DNA from: Plantago major
Lineage: Eukaryota; Streptophyta; Magnoliopsida; Lamiales; Plantaginaceae
Length of the DNA: 64,000 nt
Assembly (NCBI GenBank): GCA_026545765.1
Contig: CM048843.1
Coordinates: 10,687,501 to 10,751,500 of the forward strand
Direction of reading: 5' to 3'
Under the pieces are notes generated by a model, which saw only the letters and a program-made list of their open reading frames with translations, was not told the origin of the DNA and did not search any database. Positions 13,000 through 24,819 of the stretch are shown piece by piece (the first letter of the stretch is position 1; each line of letters starts with the position of its first letter). The position numbers and the translations under genes were made by a program.

Positions 13000-15900
13000 A
13001 TGAAATCATCAGATCAATCATCATCTTGCACCAATCAAGGTTATATATATCATCAAGTTCATATCTTTTTTTTCCAAGATAAACTTCTCAACTTTTCAAA
13101 TTTATATAATTTTTGGATCCCGCATTTAATATGCTACACATAGAGCATTATATATATATAGTGTACATAGCTTAATTGGAGCTTTTCCATGTGATGCAGA
13201 GAATATGGATAGAGAGACGAAGAGCTTGGACATTTCGGTTGCATTTCCTCAAGCTACTCCAGCTTCCATCTTCCCCCCTAGTGGTAAATATGAATATTTT
13301 CATTCCATGTTGATAATATGCATGTTTAAGGTTTTATACAAACAGCTACATATATCATCCCTGCAGAACTTAAAGAATTTAACAACTTATAGTAACTTAT
13401 TGGATAAACCTTTTAAGAAGTTCGTACAAATACAGAAACGCGTCCAAGAATTTACGTGGTTCAAAACATATTTTTCTAGCCAGGATGATTTTTTTTTTTG
13501 GGAACCAAGAACACATTCTCTTTATCCAAAACACATTCACATTCTAGCCAGGATGGTTTTTATTACTCAACAAAATGATCATATAAGTTAAGTTTTCCTT
13601 CACGAATTAAGTCAGACAAGAAGTTAACTTGTGTCATGAATCTCTTTACCATCTCGTGACAACAATTTGTTCTTGACAACAGTTTCAGACTATTATCAGC
13701 TTTATGAGCTTTTTACACCGGAGGAGCAGGCTATAGGAAAGATAGTGCGAGACTTTATGGAAACGGAAGTGGCTCCTATAATGTCAAAGGTCATATATAT
13801 CTTGCTAATTTGTTCACCTTTTCTACAAGGATATATCGATAGTTGTAGACTTGTAGTTAATAAATAACAAAGTATTGTTTGATATCCATAATAAATTTTG
13901 TTGATTGTCTTAATTATACAGTACTGGGAGAAGGCAGAATTTCCAGTTCAACTAATTCCAAAACTTGCTGCACTGCATATTGCCGGTGGCACTGTCAAGG
14001 TATACATAAACTTCAATTCATATCCATCTTTATGTGTATTGTCGAAACTATGTATGGTACAAATATGAGTCATATGACTATGTATGATTACAGGGGTATG
14101 GATGTTCTGGTCTCTCCATGGGTGCAAATGCCATTGCTGCAATTGAAACTGCAAGAGTTGATGCTAGCTTCACTACTTTTGTGGGGGTGCATGCTCATTT
14201 GGCAGTACGAGCTATAGGTGACTATGCACGATCTCTTCCGTCTAAATTTGCACTGTATTCTAATGCTATCTCTTAGTACAGATGTTATAGAAATCTCTTT
14301 AATTTGTTTTTATGATGTCAACTGACTACGAATTGATCATCACTGAAAGGGCTATTCGGATCAGAAGCACAAAAGCAGAAGTACCTGCCATCTCTCGCCG
14401 AGTTTAAGACCATAGCATGTTGGGTAAGAAAGCATTCAATTCCCTTTTGACAGCATATGCATGCTATACTTATATCACTTTGTGATTCTCAAACTGTAGC
14501 TACCTTGAGTAATAGTATTATCTTTATGAAATTTCAGCCGGATCGATGTCTTTAGAAAATACGTCCTTCTTCTGATTAATATGAATTTTGTTGGATGCAG
14601 GCGATGACAGAACCTGATCACGGAAGTAACATAACAACTTTAAAAACGACTGCTAGGAAGGTCAGTTTAATATATGGATACACAGCTTGGGTATGTATAC
14701 TTTAGTACATTTTCACAAGTGAAATTCATATGTACAAGCATATATATGTGTATAGGTTGAAGGGGGGTGGATACTTGAAGGCCAAAAGCGTTGGATAGGA
14801 AATGGAACTTTAGCAGATATCATGATCGTTTGTGCCAAGAACATCGAAACAAACCAGTTGAACGGGTATATAATTTACCTATAACTTGACTGAATTGACG
14901 ATCATATATATATATATATATGATCTGATGTACTGCAACTTTAATTCTGCCTGACTTACATCGATAACTTGATCAATCTGCCACAGATTTATCGTAAAGA
15001 AGGGTACACCAGGCCTGCAAGCAACAAAAATTGAAAACAAAATTGGCCTAAGAATCACACAAAATGCAGATATTCTTTTGAAAAATGTATTCGTTCCTGA
15101 TGAAGACAAGCTTCCAGGAGTCAATTCTGCCCGGGATTTCATAAAGGTATACAGAATCAAAGTAACATAAAAACTTATAATTCGGGATGAAATACATAAA
15201 GTGATGTGCATTCGACTATCTTACACAGGTCCTCCCTTTTATGCGCACCATGATCTGTTGGCAAGCAGTCGGGATTTCAATGGGTGCTTACGATATGTGT
15301 CACAGGTACCAAAATACAGCCCTTATAAAATTTTTATTGTTCTTTTACAGAAACAGAAGTTCATGTTTGTTTAAAAGACAGTCACATGGAAAAAGAGCAG
15401 TAATTAAACATATTTGAGACGATTGGTTAGTATCAAGTGTTACAAGAGATTTACGACACTTTTGACAGAAGAAATAACTGTCGCAATTGTAATACTGCCG
15501 GGGAAATAGTGTCTCAAATGATCAAATTAGTTGCATCTCGTTCCATTTTTATATTTTGGTCGTCGAATAATAAGATTCTCACATTCAGTATATATATGCC
15601 TGAAATTTGTGAACTGTGAAGGTACTTGAGAGAAAGGCAACAATTTGGTGCTCCACTGGCCGCTTTCCAAATCAACCAAGAGAAACTGGTTCGCATGTTA
15701 GGAAATATTCAAGCAATGTTCCTTATGGCATGGCGCATAACAACATTGATTGAGAGTGGCAACATAACTGTAGGTCGTGTCAGCATGTGCAAGGTACGTA
15801 GATGTTATCGAATACTCAGCGTGCTATATACTTGTGTGACCTGCATTTAGTAATTCCATCGAATTGTATGTGTCAACGACCTAAATGTTCTCCTATATAT

Positions 15901-16268
15901 ACAGGCTTGGGTCACCTTGAGGGGAAGGGAAAATGTTTCTCTTGCAAGAGAGTTACTTGGTGGAAATGGTATTGTTAGCGACTTCCATGTGTCAAAGGTA
16001 ATAAGCACAAATTGAATGGAAAATGATATAGATAGAGTAATTTTTCTGTTTTTTTTGTCAACGGCATAATAAAACTGTAATTAAAGTGTTCAAAAACAAT
16101 AATTGAGTTCGCTTTCGCTTGTACGTGTTTATTCAGGCTTTTTGCGACATGGAAGCCCTCTACACTTATGAAGGAACATACGATCTGACAACATTAACCA
16201 CTGGCAAGGAAGTCACCGGAATATCAAGTTTGAGGCCTCCTCCATCTAGCAAACGCAGCCGCTTATAA
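13000..16268 (+). CDS. ACX4: Acyl-CoA oxidase 4, peroxisomal, complete 13-exon gene
   Basis: Exons: 13000-13039, 13200-13283, 13683-13789, 13922-13999, 14094-14217, 14350-14423, 14601-14660, 14756-14865, 14987-15146, 15229-15305, 15622-15793, 15905-15997, 16137-16268. All introns are GT-AG and phases agree throughout, giving 436 residues, the length I recall for Arabidopsis ACX4. Recognisable blocks are [63 protein letters not shown] and TYEGTYD. The Glu of YEGT (residue 405) is the expected catalytic base. The protein ends SRL, a PTS1 peroxisome signal. Family role: FAD-dependent oxidation of short-chain acyl-CoA to the trans-2-enoyl-CoA with release of hydrogen peroxide, in peroxisomal beta-oxidation. 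The first short exon is my inference; a start at ATG 13205 would give 421 residues. The reading frame is uninterrupted, so it is probably functional. Confidence 0.93.
13493..13543 (-). mobile_element. Tiny retroposon-like insertion in an ACX4 intron
   Basis: About 51 bp starting with a T run (an A tail on the minus strand) is bracketed by a 17-bp direct repeat, 13476-13492 and 13544-13560, with one mismatch. Long target duplications plus an A tail are the hallmark of LINE-driven insertions, so this is probably a strongly 5'-truncated SINE or LINE end. Confidence 0.5.
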
Positions 16269-16307
16269 AATGTGATTTCATTAATGTAATCTTGGGTGTG
16301 ATTGATT

Positions 16308-16355
16308 TTTTTTTTGAAACATCAAAAATGTAAAATTTTATTAAAAGTCAAGAAC
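16308..16355 (-). mobile_element. Tiny retroposon-like insertion in the ACX4 3' UTR
   Basis: About 48 bp starting with a T run is bracketed by a 17-bp direct repeat, 16291-16307 and 16356-16372, with one mismatch. It lies 40 bp past the ACX4 stop codon. Structure and size parallel the insertion at 13493, though the inserted sequences are not obviously the same. Confidence 0.5.
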
Positions 16356-16498
16356 CTTGGGTGTAATTGATTAATTTGTGCTGTATATGAGTTTGTTTTT
16401 TCTACAGGTTTTTTCGTGGGATTTGTTAGCTATGCTAAACTGCAGTGGCGGATGCACATGGGGTCAAGTGGGGTCAGCTGCCCCCCCTGACATTCTTA

Positions 16499-18646
16499 GA
16501 CCACTCCCAATGGAGTGGTGTCAGTTTCAAATCGCCTTAACAAGTCGATTGGTAGGATAGTCATTCTTGGCCGGCTCAAATTTGGCTCAACGGGGAAGCC
16601 CAATGGGCCCCACCCTCCTTTTTTTATTTTATTTTTTTAAAATTAATTTGTAAAGTAATATTAAATAAAAAATACACCAACGCCTATATTGTTTCGAGAT
16701 CTATAAATACGACTCATTCACAACCCATTTCACCACACCTCAATTTCCTCTCATCTTCCACTTCTTAAACTCAAAACGCTAAAATGTCTACTCCTAACTC
16801 CCAGAATTCGAACTCCACTCCAAACTCTACCCCACCAAATCCATTTGAACATCCGACATACATATGACCCACTCAACAAGGAATGTTGGATAAAATACCG
16901 GCATTTCTGAATGAGTTTTATGGTATCACTCCCAACTCCCAAATCCCCATCTCACCCAAAGTCCAACCGGAACCTTCGTTCTACGATACGAACGGATGCT
17001 ACAATCCATACAACCCAGACTCTTCAACTTATCCACCGGATTCTGTTTCGGAGACTCAACCAGAACCTACGATAAAAGGGAACGGAAGGAAACCTCGCAA
17101 GCCTATTGGAAAAAAGGCAGCCTCAACCGAGGGGAAAGAGGAAGAAAAAGATGGGTCAAGGAGTTCGTACTCTGAAGAGGAGGATCGTGCTCTCATCGAG
17201 ATTTTCATGTCGTTAAGTGAGGATCCGGCAAAAGCCACCAACCGCACGTATACTTCGATGTTTGTGGAAGTTCAAGAAATCTGGGAGCAAAACATTAGAG
17301 ATGGCCATCCTCTTACCGGTCTCACACCTCGAACTGCAAATTCACTACGTGGTAGGTGGACTCGGATGAAAGAAGATGTAAACCACTTTGTCTCAGCTTA
17401 TGATGTGCGGAAAGATGTGTTGGAGATAAAAGCGGTTACAATGACGATGATGTTATCAACATGGCCAAAAAACTACAAAAACAGAGGCAGGGCAGTAAGT
17501 TTAATAACATGCATTGTTGGGAAGCAATGAGGCACTATCCGCAGTGGCAATCACACATGAATTTCACCAGTGCAACCCGGGTGATCAGTAGGTGCAAGGC
17601 GCAACCTCGGGCATATGGTGGTGGATCAGCTAATGAGGCTATCAATGTTGAGGTTAGTGGTGGGAGAGGTACCAAAAGAGGTTTGGAATGCACTGATGAT
17701 GGGAGAGAAACTGCATCGAAGCGCCCTATGGGTCGTGAGAAGTCAAAGGCCTTGCAAACGCAGGAGGGTTCGAGTGGAAGCTTGATTATGGACGGTTTGA
17801 ATGAATCCTTCCAAGGCATGAATACAATTGAGGAGTAGAGGCTTGAGCTTAAACTGAGGAAGATTGAGGAAAGGAAGTGTCGAGGCGGAGGCTCGAGTTT
17901 GAGGAGAGGAAGCTCAAGTGATGCGAATGAAGGCGAGAAGAAGTCCGAGGACGGAGAGTGCCTCGAGAGTCAACATCAAGCTGCTACGTTGGGAAGTTCC
18001 AAATGTGATCGATCTACAAAACAGGTTCGATAACTTGTCACCGATGGAGCTTTCTATCCTGCAGAAGCTCCAGTCCGAGGTCGGAATGTGATTCCTTCTA
18101 TGTTTGTTGTTGTGTGCTTTCATTTCATTTCAAGTAGGATTTCAATGTCAGATGATGTCAGGTGTTTTCAATTTCAATCATGTATTAGGACTGTAATGTT
18201 GTTATGTTGTATCCGTATGATTTCAATATATGAATATGTGTGTTTTTAATACATGTTGTTCCGAACGGATATAAGTTTCAAACGGATTAAATAACGACTA
18301 TATTTTTCAAACGGATTAAACAACGACTATTTCAATATATGTTGCTGCTGTTGTTGTTGTTGTTGTTGTCGTCGTCGTTATTTTGTAATCGTCTGATTTC
18401 AATCTCAATTATAAAACGAGTTTTAAGAATTTAATTTGAGTAATTTCAACTTCTAAACACTCTTATAATATGTTAAGCAAGTTGAAAAAAAATATTAAAA
18501 AAATACGAAAAAAATATTAAAAAACACTATTCACGGCCTTAGCACGACCTGTTGGACAATTTTTTTTTCTGCAGTGGTCGTTAAATCAGCCTTAGCTCAC
18601 GATCGCCACTATTCACGGCCTTAGCTAAGACCCATTGGGAGTGGTA
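16499..18646 (+). mobile_element. PIF/Harbinger element nested in the hAT element
   Basis: The termini GACCACTCCCAATGG and CCATTGGGAGTGGTA are inverted repeats except at the outermost base. The 3-bp duplication TTA stands at 16496-16498 and 18647-18649, as Harbinger elements make. It carries only the Myb/SANT-like helper gene. No DDE transposase frame is present, so it would need help in trans. A (GTT)n/(GTC)n trinucleotide run lies near 18341-18380. Confidence 0.82.
16783..18091 (+). pseudogene. Harbinger-type Myb/SANT-like DNA-binding protein, degenerate
   Basis: The frame starts at ATG 16783 with a Ser/Asn/Pro-rich leader, meets an early TGA about 28 codons in, then resumes at MLDKIPAFL. 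The segment SYSEEEDRALIEIF with following W residues (GRWTRMKEDVNHFV) is the trihelix/SANT-like fold of the Harbinger ORF2 protein. Near 17430 the frame shifts, continuing as MAKKLQKQRQG, KFNNMHCWEAMR and a charged C-terminal tail with another stop at 17838 and a final one at 18091. Family role: it binds the element ends and assists the transposase. With at least two stops and one shift, this copy is dead. Confidence 0.72.
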
Positions 18647-18686
18647 TTATATTCATGATATAGTGCTATTAATTAATGAACAAACT

Positions 18687-18757
18687 GGTTCCTTGTTCGA
18701 GTGGTTAGTGCTCTGGACTGTGTAGCAAGCTGTCTTGGGTTCGATTATTTGTAGCAG
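18687..18757 (+). mobile_element. tRNA-derived SINE-like head
   Basis: The 71-nt stretch has the layout of a tRNA gene: GGTTCC start, a D-arm-like GAGTGGTTAG (box A region) and GGTTCGATT (box B). The anticodon and acceptor stems do not pair, so it is not a working tRNA. It resembles a glutamine-type tRNA head of a plant SINE. It lies inside the hAT element, right of the Harbinger insertion. Confidence 0.45.
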
Positions 18758-19283
18758 CATTTAATCTTCTTTTTTAGTTGGTTCATTTTGCACTCTTTCT
18801 ATTTCATCCTTTCAATTCTACTTACTTTGGTAATAAAAAAAAAAAAATTCTACTTTTGATCTTAAGTAGCTAACTTTATTATCTCCAAAGTTTTTATTTT
18901 TAGTTTTTTCCATTAGTTCTATGATTTTCATAGCTTTTATTTATACTCTTTCAATTTTATCACCTCCCTCATGTTTCTTAATATATAAACCCTCGACTTT
19001 ATACTTCCATATCCTTTCAGCATTTAATCTTCTTCTTTAGTTGGTTCATTTTGCACTCTTTCTATTTCATCCTTTCAATTCTACTTACTTTGGTAAAAAA
19101 AAAAAAAAAAAAATTCTACTTTTGATCTTAAGTAGCTAACTTTATTATCTCCAAAGTTTTTATTTTTAGTTTTTTCCATTAGTTCTATGATTTTCATAGC
19201 ATTTATTTATACTCTTTCAATTTTATCACCTCCCTCATGTTTCTTAATATATAAACCCTCGACTTTATACTTCCATATCCTTT
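18758..19283. repeat. 263-bp tandem duplication
   Basis: The block 18758-19020 is repeated at 19021-19283 with very few differences, the main one being the length of an internal A run. Near identity points to a recent duplication inside the hAT element. Confidence 0.85.
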
Positions 19284-19384
19284 GTTCATGTTATTATTTT
19301 GATTTTTTTTTCATTTTTTTTTGTAATGTGCTTCTAAATTCGATCCTCCTAAAATGTTCTCCTGGATTCGCCACTGCTAAACTG

Positions 19385-19534
19385 AAGGATTTGTTGTTTG
19401 ATGGTATCTGCTATAATGCTACTCTTATTTCCTTCACTCAATTGGAACGTTTCATGCTGGATTCTTTCTAGATTGTTTGGTTGTATGGACGCGCCCGGAT
19501 TTCGACGAATGCAAAATTTTGATAATTCGATGGT
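19385..19534. other. Short spacer between the hAT element and the LTR-like unit
   Basis: This is former ACX4 downstream sequence, the target DNA of both neighbouring insertions. I see no coding signal. Confidence 0.4.
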
Positions 19535-19539
19535 GTAAT

Positions 19540-21389
<1,850 letters not shown>

Positions 21390-21394
21390 GTAAT

Positions 21395-23240
21395 ACCTTG
21401 CAATGCCATTGGCATTGATTTCTTCAATCGTCTTCAATTTCTTCATAATTTCTTGACTGTTGTGAATGTCTGCCAATTATGGCACACATCAAGAATTATA
21501 TGACCCAGTGCCCAATGAATTATACCAAATTGTATCAGAATTAATGATTTAATCTGGAATGCATATCGATATAAAGTATTATAATAAGAAGTCAGAGTTA
21601 CAAATCATGTGCCAATTAGTTCAAGTAAGAAAGATGAACAACCGTGAAAAGTAATAAAATTCCCTCCCAAACCTATTCCTTGGAACGGGTTTAGAATAGA
21701 TAAATTCAGTAAAAAGCACATATCGTTCGTCATCCCATCTGAACATAATACACATAAGTATGAAGATGAGCAAAATTATGTAAACAATTTGCTCTTCCTA
21801 GGAGTCACACAATGCACATGCCGGTACAATTTTTTTTCATCGGCTCATAGGCTTACTCACATTCTTTTTGGACCACAAAATTAAATGAACTTCATATTTA
21901 CAAGTGAAGCGAACTTGAAAGATTTAAAACTCATCAACTACTACTTCTTAATGATCACCAAAACATAAGCATCTAACAAGTTTACCACTGACAATGGACG
22001 TTCAATTTGGAGAAAGGACTCAGACTCACCACAAACTTTTTTAAAAAAGGCAAAAAACGTAGGCCAAAAGACTATAACTAATTAAAACTAACACACAAAC
22101 ACTAACTAGAATAAAACATACACTGAAAAGTGGCTAACATACCACACAACATAGACAATTAAGGCACACAGGCCACACATAGACATGCAATCCTATGTAG
22201 CTCACCAGCCACTACTAAGCAAGCGGTAAAAACAAATACAAACACATAAATTCCTCCCCAAATCTAAACTCTAACTCGTACTCGAGCTTCAAGCTTAAGC
22301 AAGAAAAAGGAAACAAAACATTGCAGATGCGTAATAGGTACAAGAAGAGGGAAGACAAAAGAAAATAGAATATATTCCTACCTACGAAAGCAATAAAATA
22401 AAAAACTTACCCCCAGGTTGCTCAGGGAAGCGCCTATTATTATAATCGTTGGCCCGACTTTTGAGGCATGTTTATATCAAACTATCAAACGGGAAATGAA
22501 TCGCTTACATCTGTCCCGGTGTACTCCATATTTTGGGAATCATCCTTAACTCCTCTCCTCAGGTTCTCGAGCAGATCCATGATTCCCTGCAAACTAAAAT
22601 AAAAATAAAATAGAAAATAACTACGGGAATCGGAGGGTAAAAAATAAAAAAATAGGGACAAAACTCCCTGAACAGTCCTGTGTGTGAGCGGGAGTTAATC
22701 AGTTAATATGTAGTGAACAGTCCTGTGTGTGAGCGGGAGTTAATCGGTTAATATGTAGTGCGTCCAAGTGCACCGGATCAATTGTATCAAGCTCCTCATG
22801 ACATCCAAGGACATCAACTCGGAGGTATCAATATCTCAGGTATCAATCTGTTTTCAGTTGTTAACATTTGTTATTCGGTACGCAATGAAGTTTATAAAAT
22901 ATGTGAATTACTTAAAATAACAGTAGTCGGTCTTTGTGAAAAATAGGTAAACTATAATTTACATGCGAAATAAACACCATTCTCATTTCAAAAGTCAAAT
23001 TAGGCTAATAAGTACCAAAATTAACGCGTTAATTTTATTGAATTGCAAATTAATGCGGTTTTATTATGAGTCACTTGTTTCCGCAAATGAAGAAATTCAG
23101 TGATAACATGACTAAATTTCATTGCCAGTCAAACTATTTCCTATTTTACATTCGAAATCAATCTTATATTAAGGATTTCAATAATGTATATTCATGTACT
23201 AACCATCTTTTTCATTCGAAACCGATCTTATAGTATGAAA
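21395..23240. other. Intergenic DNA upstream of the MADS-box gene
   Basis: No convincing gene is present. The only structured item is the 45-bp tandem repeat at 22670-22759. The last 200 bp are also found, diverged, before the MADS pseudogene at 31575. Confidence 0.5.
22670..22759. repeat. 45-bp tandem repeat, two units
   Basis: Units 22670-22714 and 22715-22759 differ at one position by eye (CAGTT versus CGGTT). I cannot assign a function. Confidence 0.9.
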
Positions 23241-23248
23241 ACTTCTCC

Positions 23249-23255
23249 TATAAAA
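23249..23255 (+). promoter_or_regulatory. TATA box of the MADS-box gene
   Basis: TATAAAA lies 77 bp before the ATG at 23332. The equivalent place in the pseudogene copy reads TTATAAT (near 31505), so the core promoter was part of the duplicated unit. Confidence 0.5.
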
Positions 23256-23331
23256 CCCTAGATATGATATCTTTCATGTATAGAGCCATCAATAACAAAA
23301 ATCTATCTCGAGTTTTAGGATTCCTCCAAAA

Positions 23332-24234
23332 ATGAATTCTTCAAACCAGAATAGCAAAGAAAGCAAGGGCAAAGGACGTCGAAAGATTAAGTTGAAGAAA
23401 ATTGAGAACAGAGACAACCGCCAGGTAACTTTTTCAAAGCGAGAAGGTTCTTTTTTTAAAAAGGCTAGCGAACTCAGCACTCTCACTGGTGCTGAAATAG
23501 CGACTGTTGTTTTTTCTCCGACCAATAAACCTTACTCATTTGGACATCCTAACTTGTACGCAACTTGTAACAAGTTCTTTAGCCAATATCTGTTTCCAAC
23601 AGGCGAAGACATAGATTATGTTGAGGCTCATAGCAATATGAATGTGGATCAGGACGAGATCAATCAGCTGAAACATCTTGAGAGCATGTTGGAAGCTGAG
23701 AAAAGAAGGAAAAAAGAATTGGATCGTGAGTCAGGTCACAATCTTGATTTCGACAAGCTCGACTACAACCAGCTCAAGATGTGCCTAGAAGCTGTACAAA
23801 TCTTTGAGCGTGATTTTCAGGCTGCTCAAGCGGGCTTGAAAGTCGAGGACAAAGGGCGTGAACTAACTCAAAAAGAGATTCTCACTTCGCCTAATGCTAA
23901 GGCACCAATTTCGGATCATGGTAGCGGCTCATCCTTAGGTTTTGAGAGCGGAACATCTACTCATAGCTTCAATTTAACCAACCCACATGAGTCAAAGATA
24001 GACCGCTCCACCTTAACCGTTTCGTATGGTTCTGGTTATAATACAGGATGGAACAGAAAACCCGGTTCAATTGGATCCAGTGTTAGTCATGCTTCGTATT
24101 TGGCTCATGGTGGCAGCTCATCCTCCGATTTTGAGGGTGGACTACCTCATATTAGCTCAAACTTAACTAAGCTACATGATCCTAAGGTAGGCTGCTCAAC
24201 CTTGGCTGTTCCTATAGTTCTGGTTCTCAAATAA
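23332..24234 (+). CDS. Type I (M-alpha-like) MADS-box protein with C-terminal repeats
   Basis: This is an intronless frame of 300 residues, as usual for type I MADS genes. The MADS domain is at about residues 14-75 (KGRRKIKLKKIENR, RQVTFSKREGSFFKKA, LTGAEIATVVFSP). A charged coiled-coil-like region follows at about 105-135. No keratin-like K domain is present, which supports type I (AGL62/AGL29-like). Family role: DNA-binding regulators, mostly in female gametophyte and endosperm. The C-terminus is built of 63-residue imperfect repeats starting near 23920, 24109 and 24297. The second unit is 188 bp instead of 189, and this single missing base (about 24208-24216) shifts the frame to the stop at 24234. 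The other frame continues the repeat to a stop at 24515. The DNA-binding part is intact, so the protein may still work with a shortened tail. Confidence 0.82.
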   Translation: MNSSNQNSKESKGKGRRKIKLKKIENRDNRQVTFSKREGSFFKKASELSTLTGAEIATVVFSPTNKPYSFGHPNLYATCNKFFSQYLFPTGEDIDYVEAHSNMNVDQDEINQLKHLESMLEAEKRRKKELDRESGHNLDFDKLDYNQLKMCLEAVQIFERDFQAAQAGLKVEDKGRELTQKEILTSPNAKAPISDHGSGSSLGFESGTSTHSFNLTNPHESKIDRSTLTVSYGSGYNTGWNRKPGSIGSSVSHASYLAHGGSSSSDFEGGLPHISSNLTKLHDPKVGCSTLAVPIVLVLK

Positions 24235-24819
24235 GATGGCAAAAAAAACCCGGTGCAAGTGGATCCCTTGTTAATCGTATCCCATTTTTTGTTCCAGGCA
24301 GTAGCTCATCCTCCGGTTTTGAAAGTGGGCCACCTCCTCATAGATCCAATTTGACTAAGCCACATGATCCAATGGTAGTCCGCTCAACATTTTCGGTCCC
24401 ATATGGTTTTAGTGGTCACGTAGGAAGGGACAAAGGATCCGGTTCAAGTGGATCCAATATTCACCGTCCTGGCGGGTCATGGGGTGATGATGATGAGGAC
24501 CGCAACCACATTTGAGGAATTCAAGGGCCTATGGTTCGAACTTCGAAAGATTTGATTTGTTCGGTCATAATTGTGTTTTATGTTTTTTTTTTCATTTTTC
24601 TTTAAATTAAAAGACGCTTGTCTTGGTTGAGTTTTGACCGTCATTTGTGGTTGTTGAGCGCGACCAAAATAAGTACCATATGTAAGGCCTTGTTTGAAAT
24701 TAACTGTTCGATTATATTAGTTTGAGAGTTAAACATTATTTCCTTATGTAAAACAAAGACCAGTGAAATTTTTTAACAATAAGAATTAATATTGTATTTT
24801 GTTTTGACATCTGCACTTT

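Larger units (their letters stand above)
16443..19376. mobile_element. hAT-type DNA transposon, non-autonomous, with nested insertions
   Basis: The terminal inverted repeats are CAGTGGCGGAT at the left and ATTCGCCACTG at the right. The 8-bp target duplication CTAAACTG is exact at 16435-16442 and 19377-19384. These features define the hAT superfamily. No hAT transposase is visible. The 2.9 kb is mostly filled by a Harbinger element, a tRNA-derived SINE-like head and a 263-bp tandem duplication. Removing it restores continuous ACX4 downstream DNA. Confidence 0.8.

Noticed and set aside
18687-18757. Functional tRNA gene
   Set aside because: The A and B box-like words are present, but the stems do not pair and no anticodon loop forms. 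A SINE-like head explains it better.
19187-19471. 94-codon hydrophobic frame
   Set aside because: It crosses the end of the hAT element into flanking DNA and is T-rich by composition.
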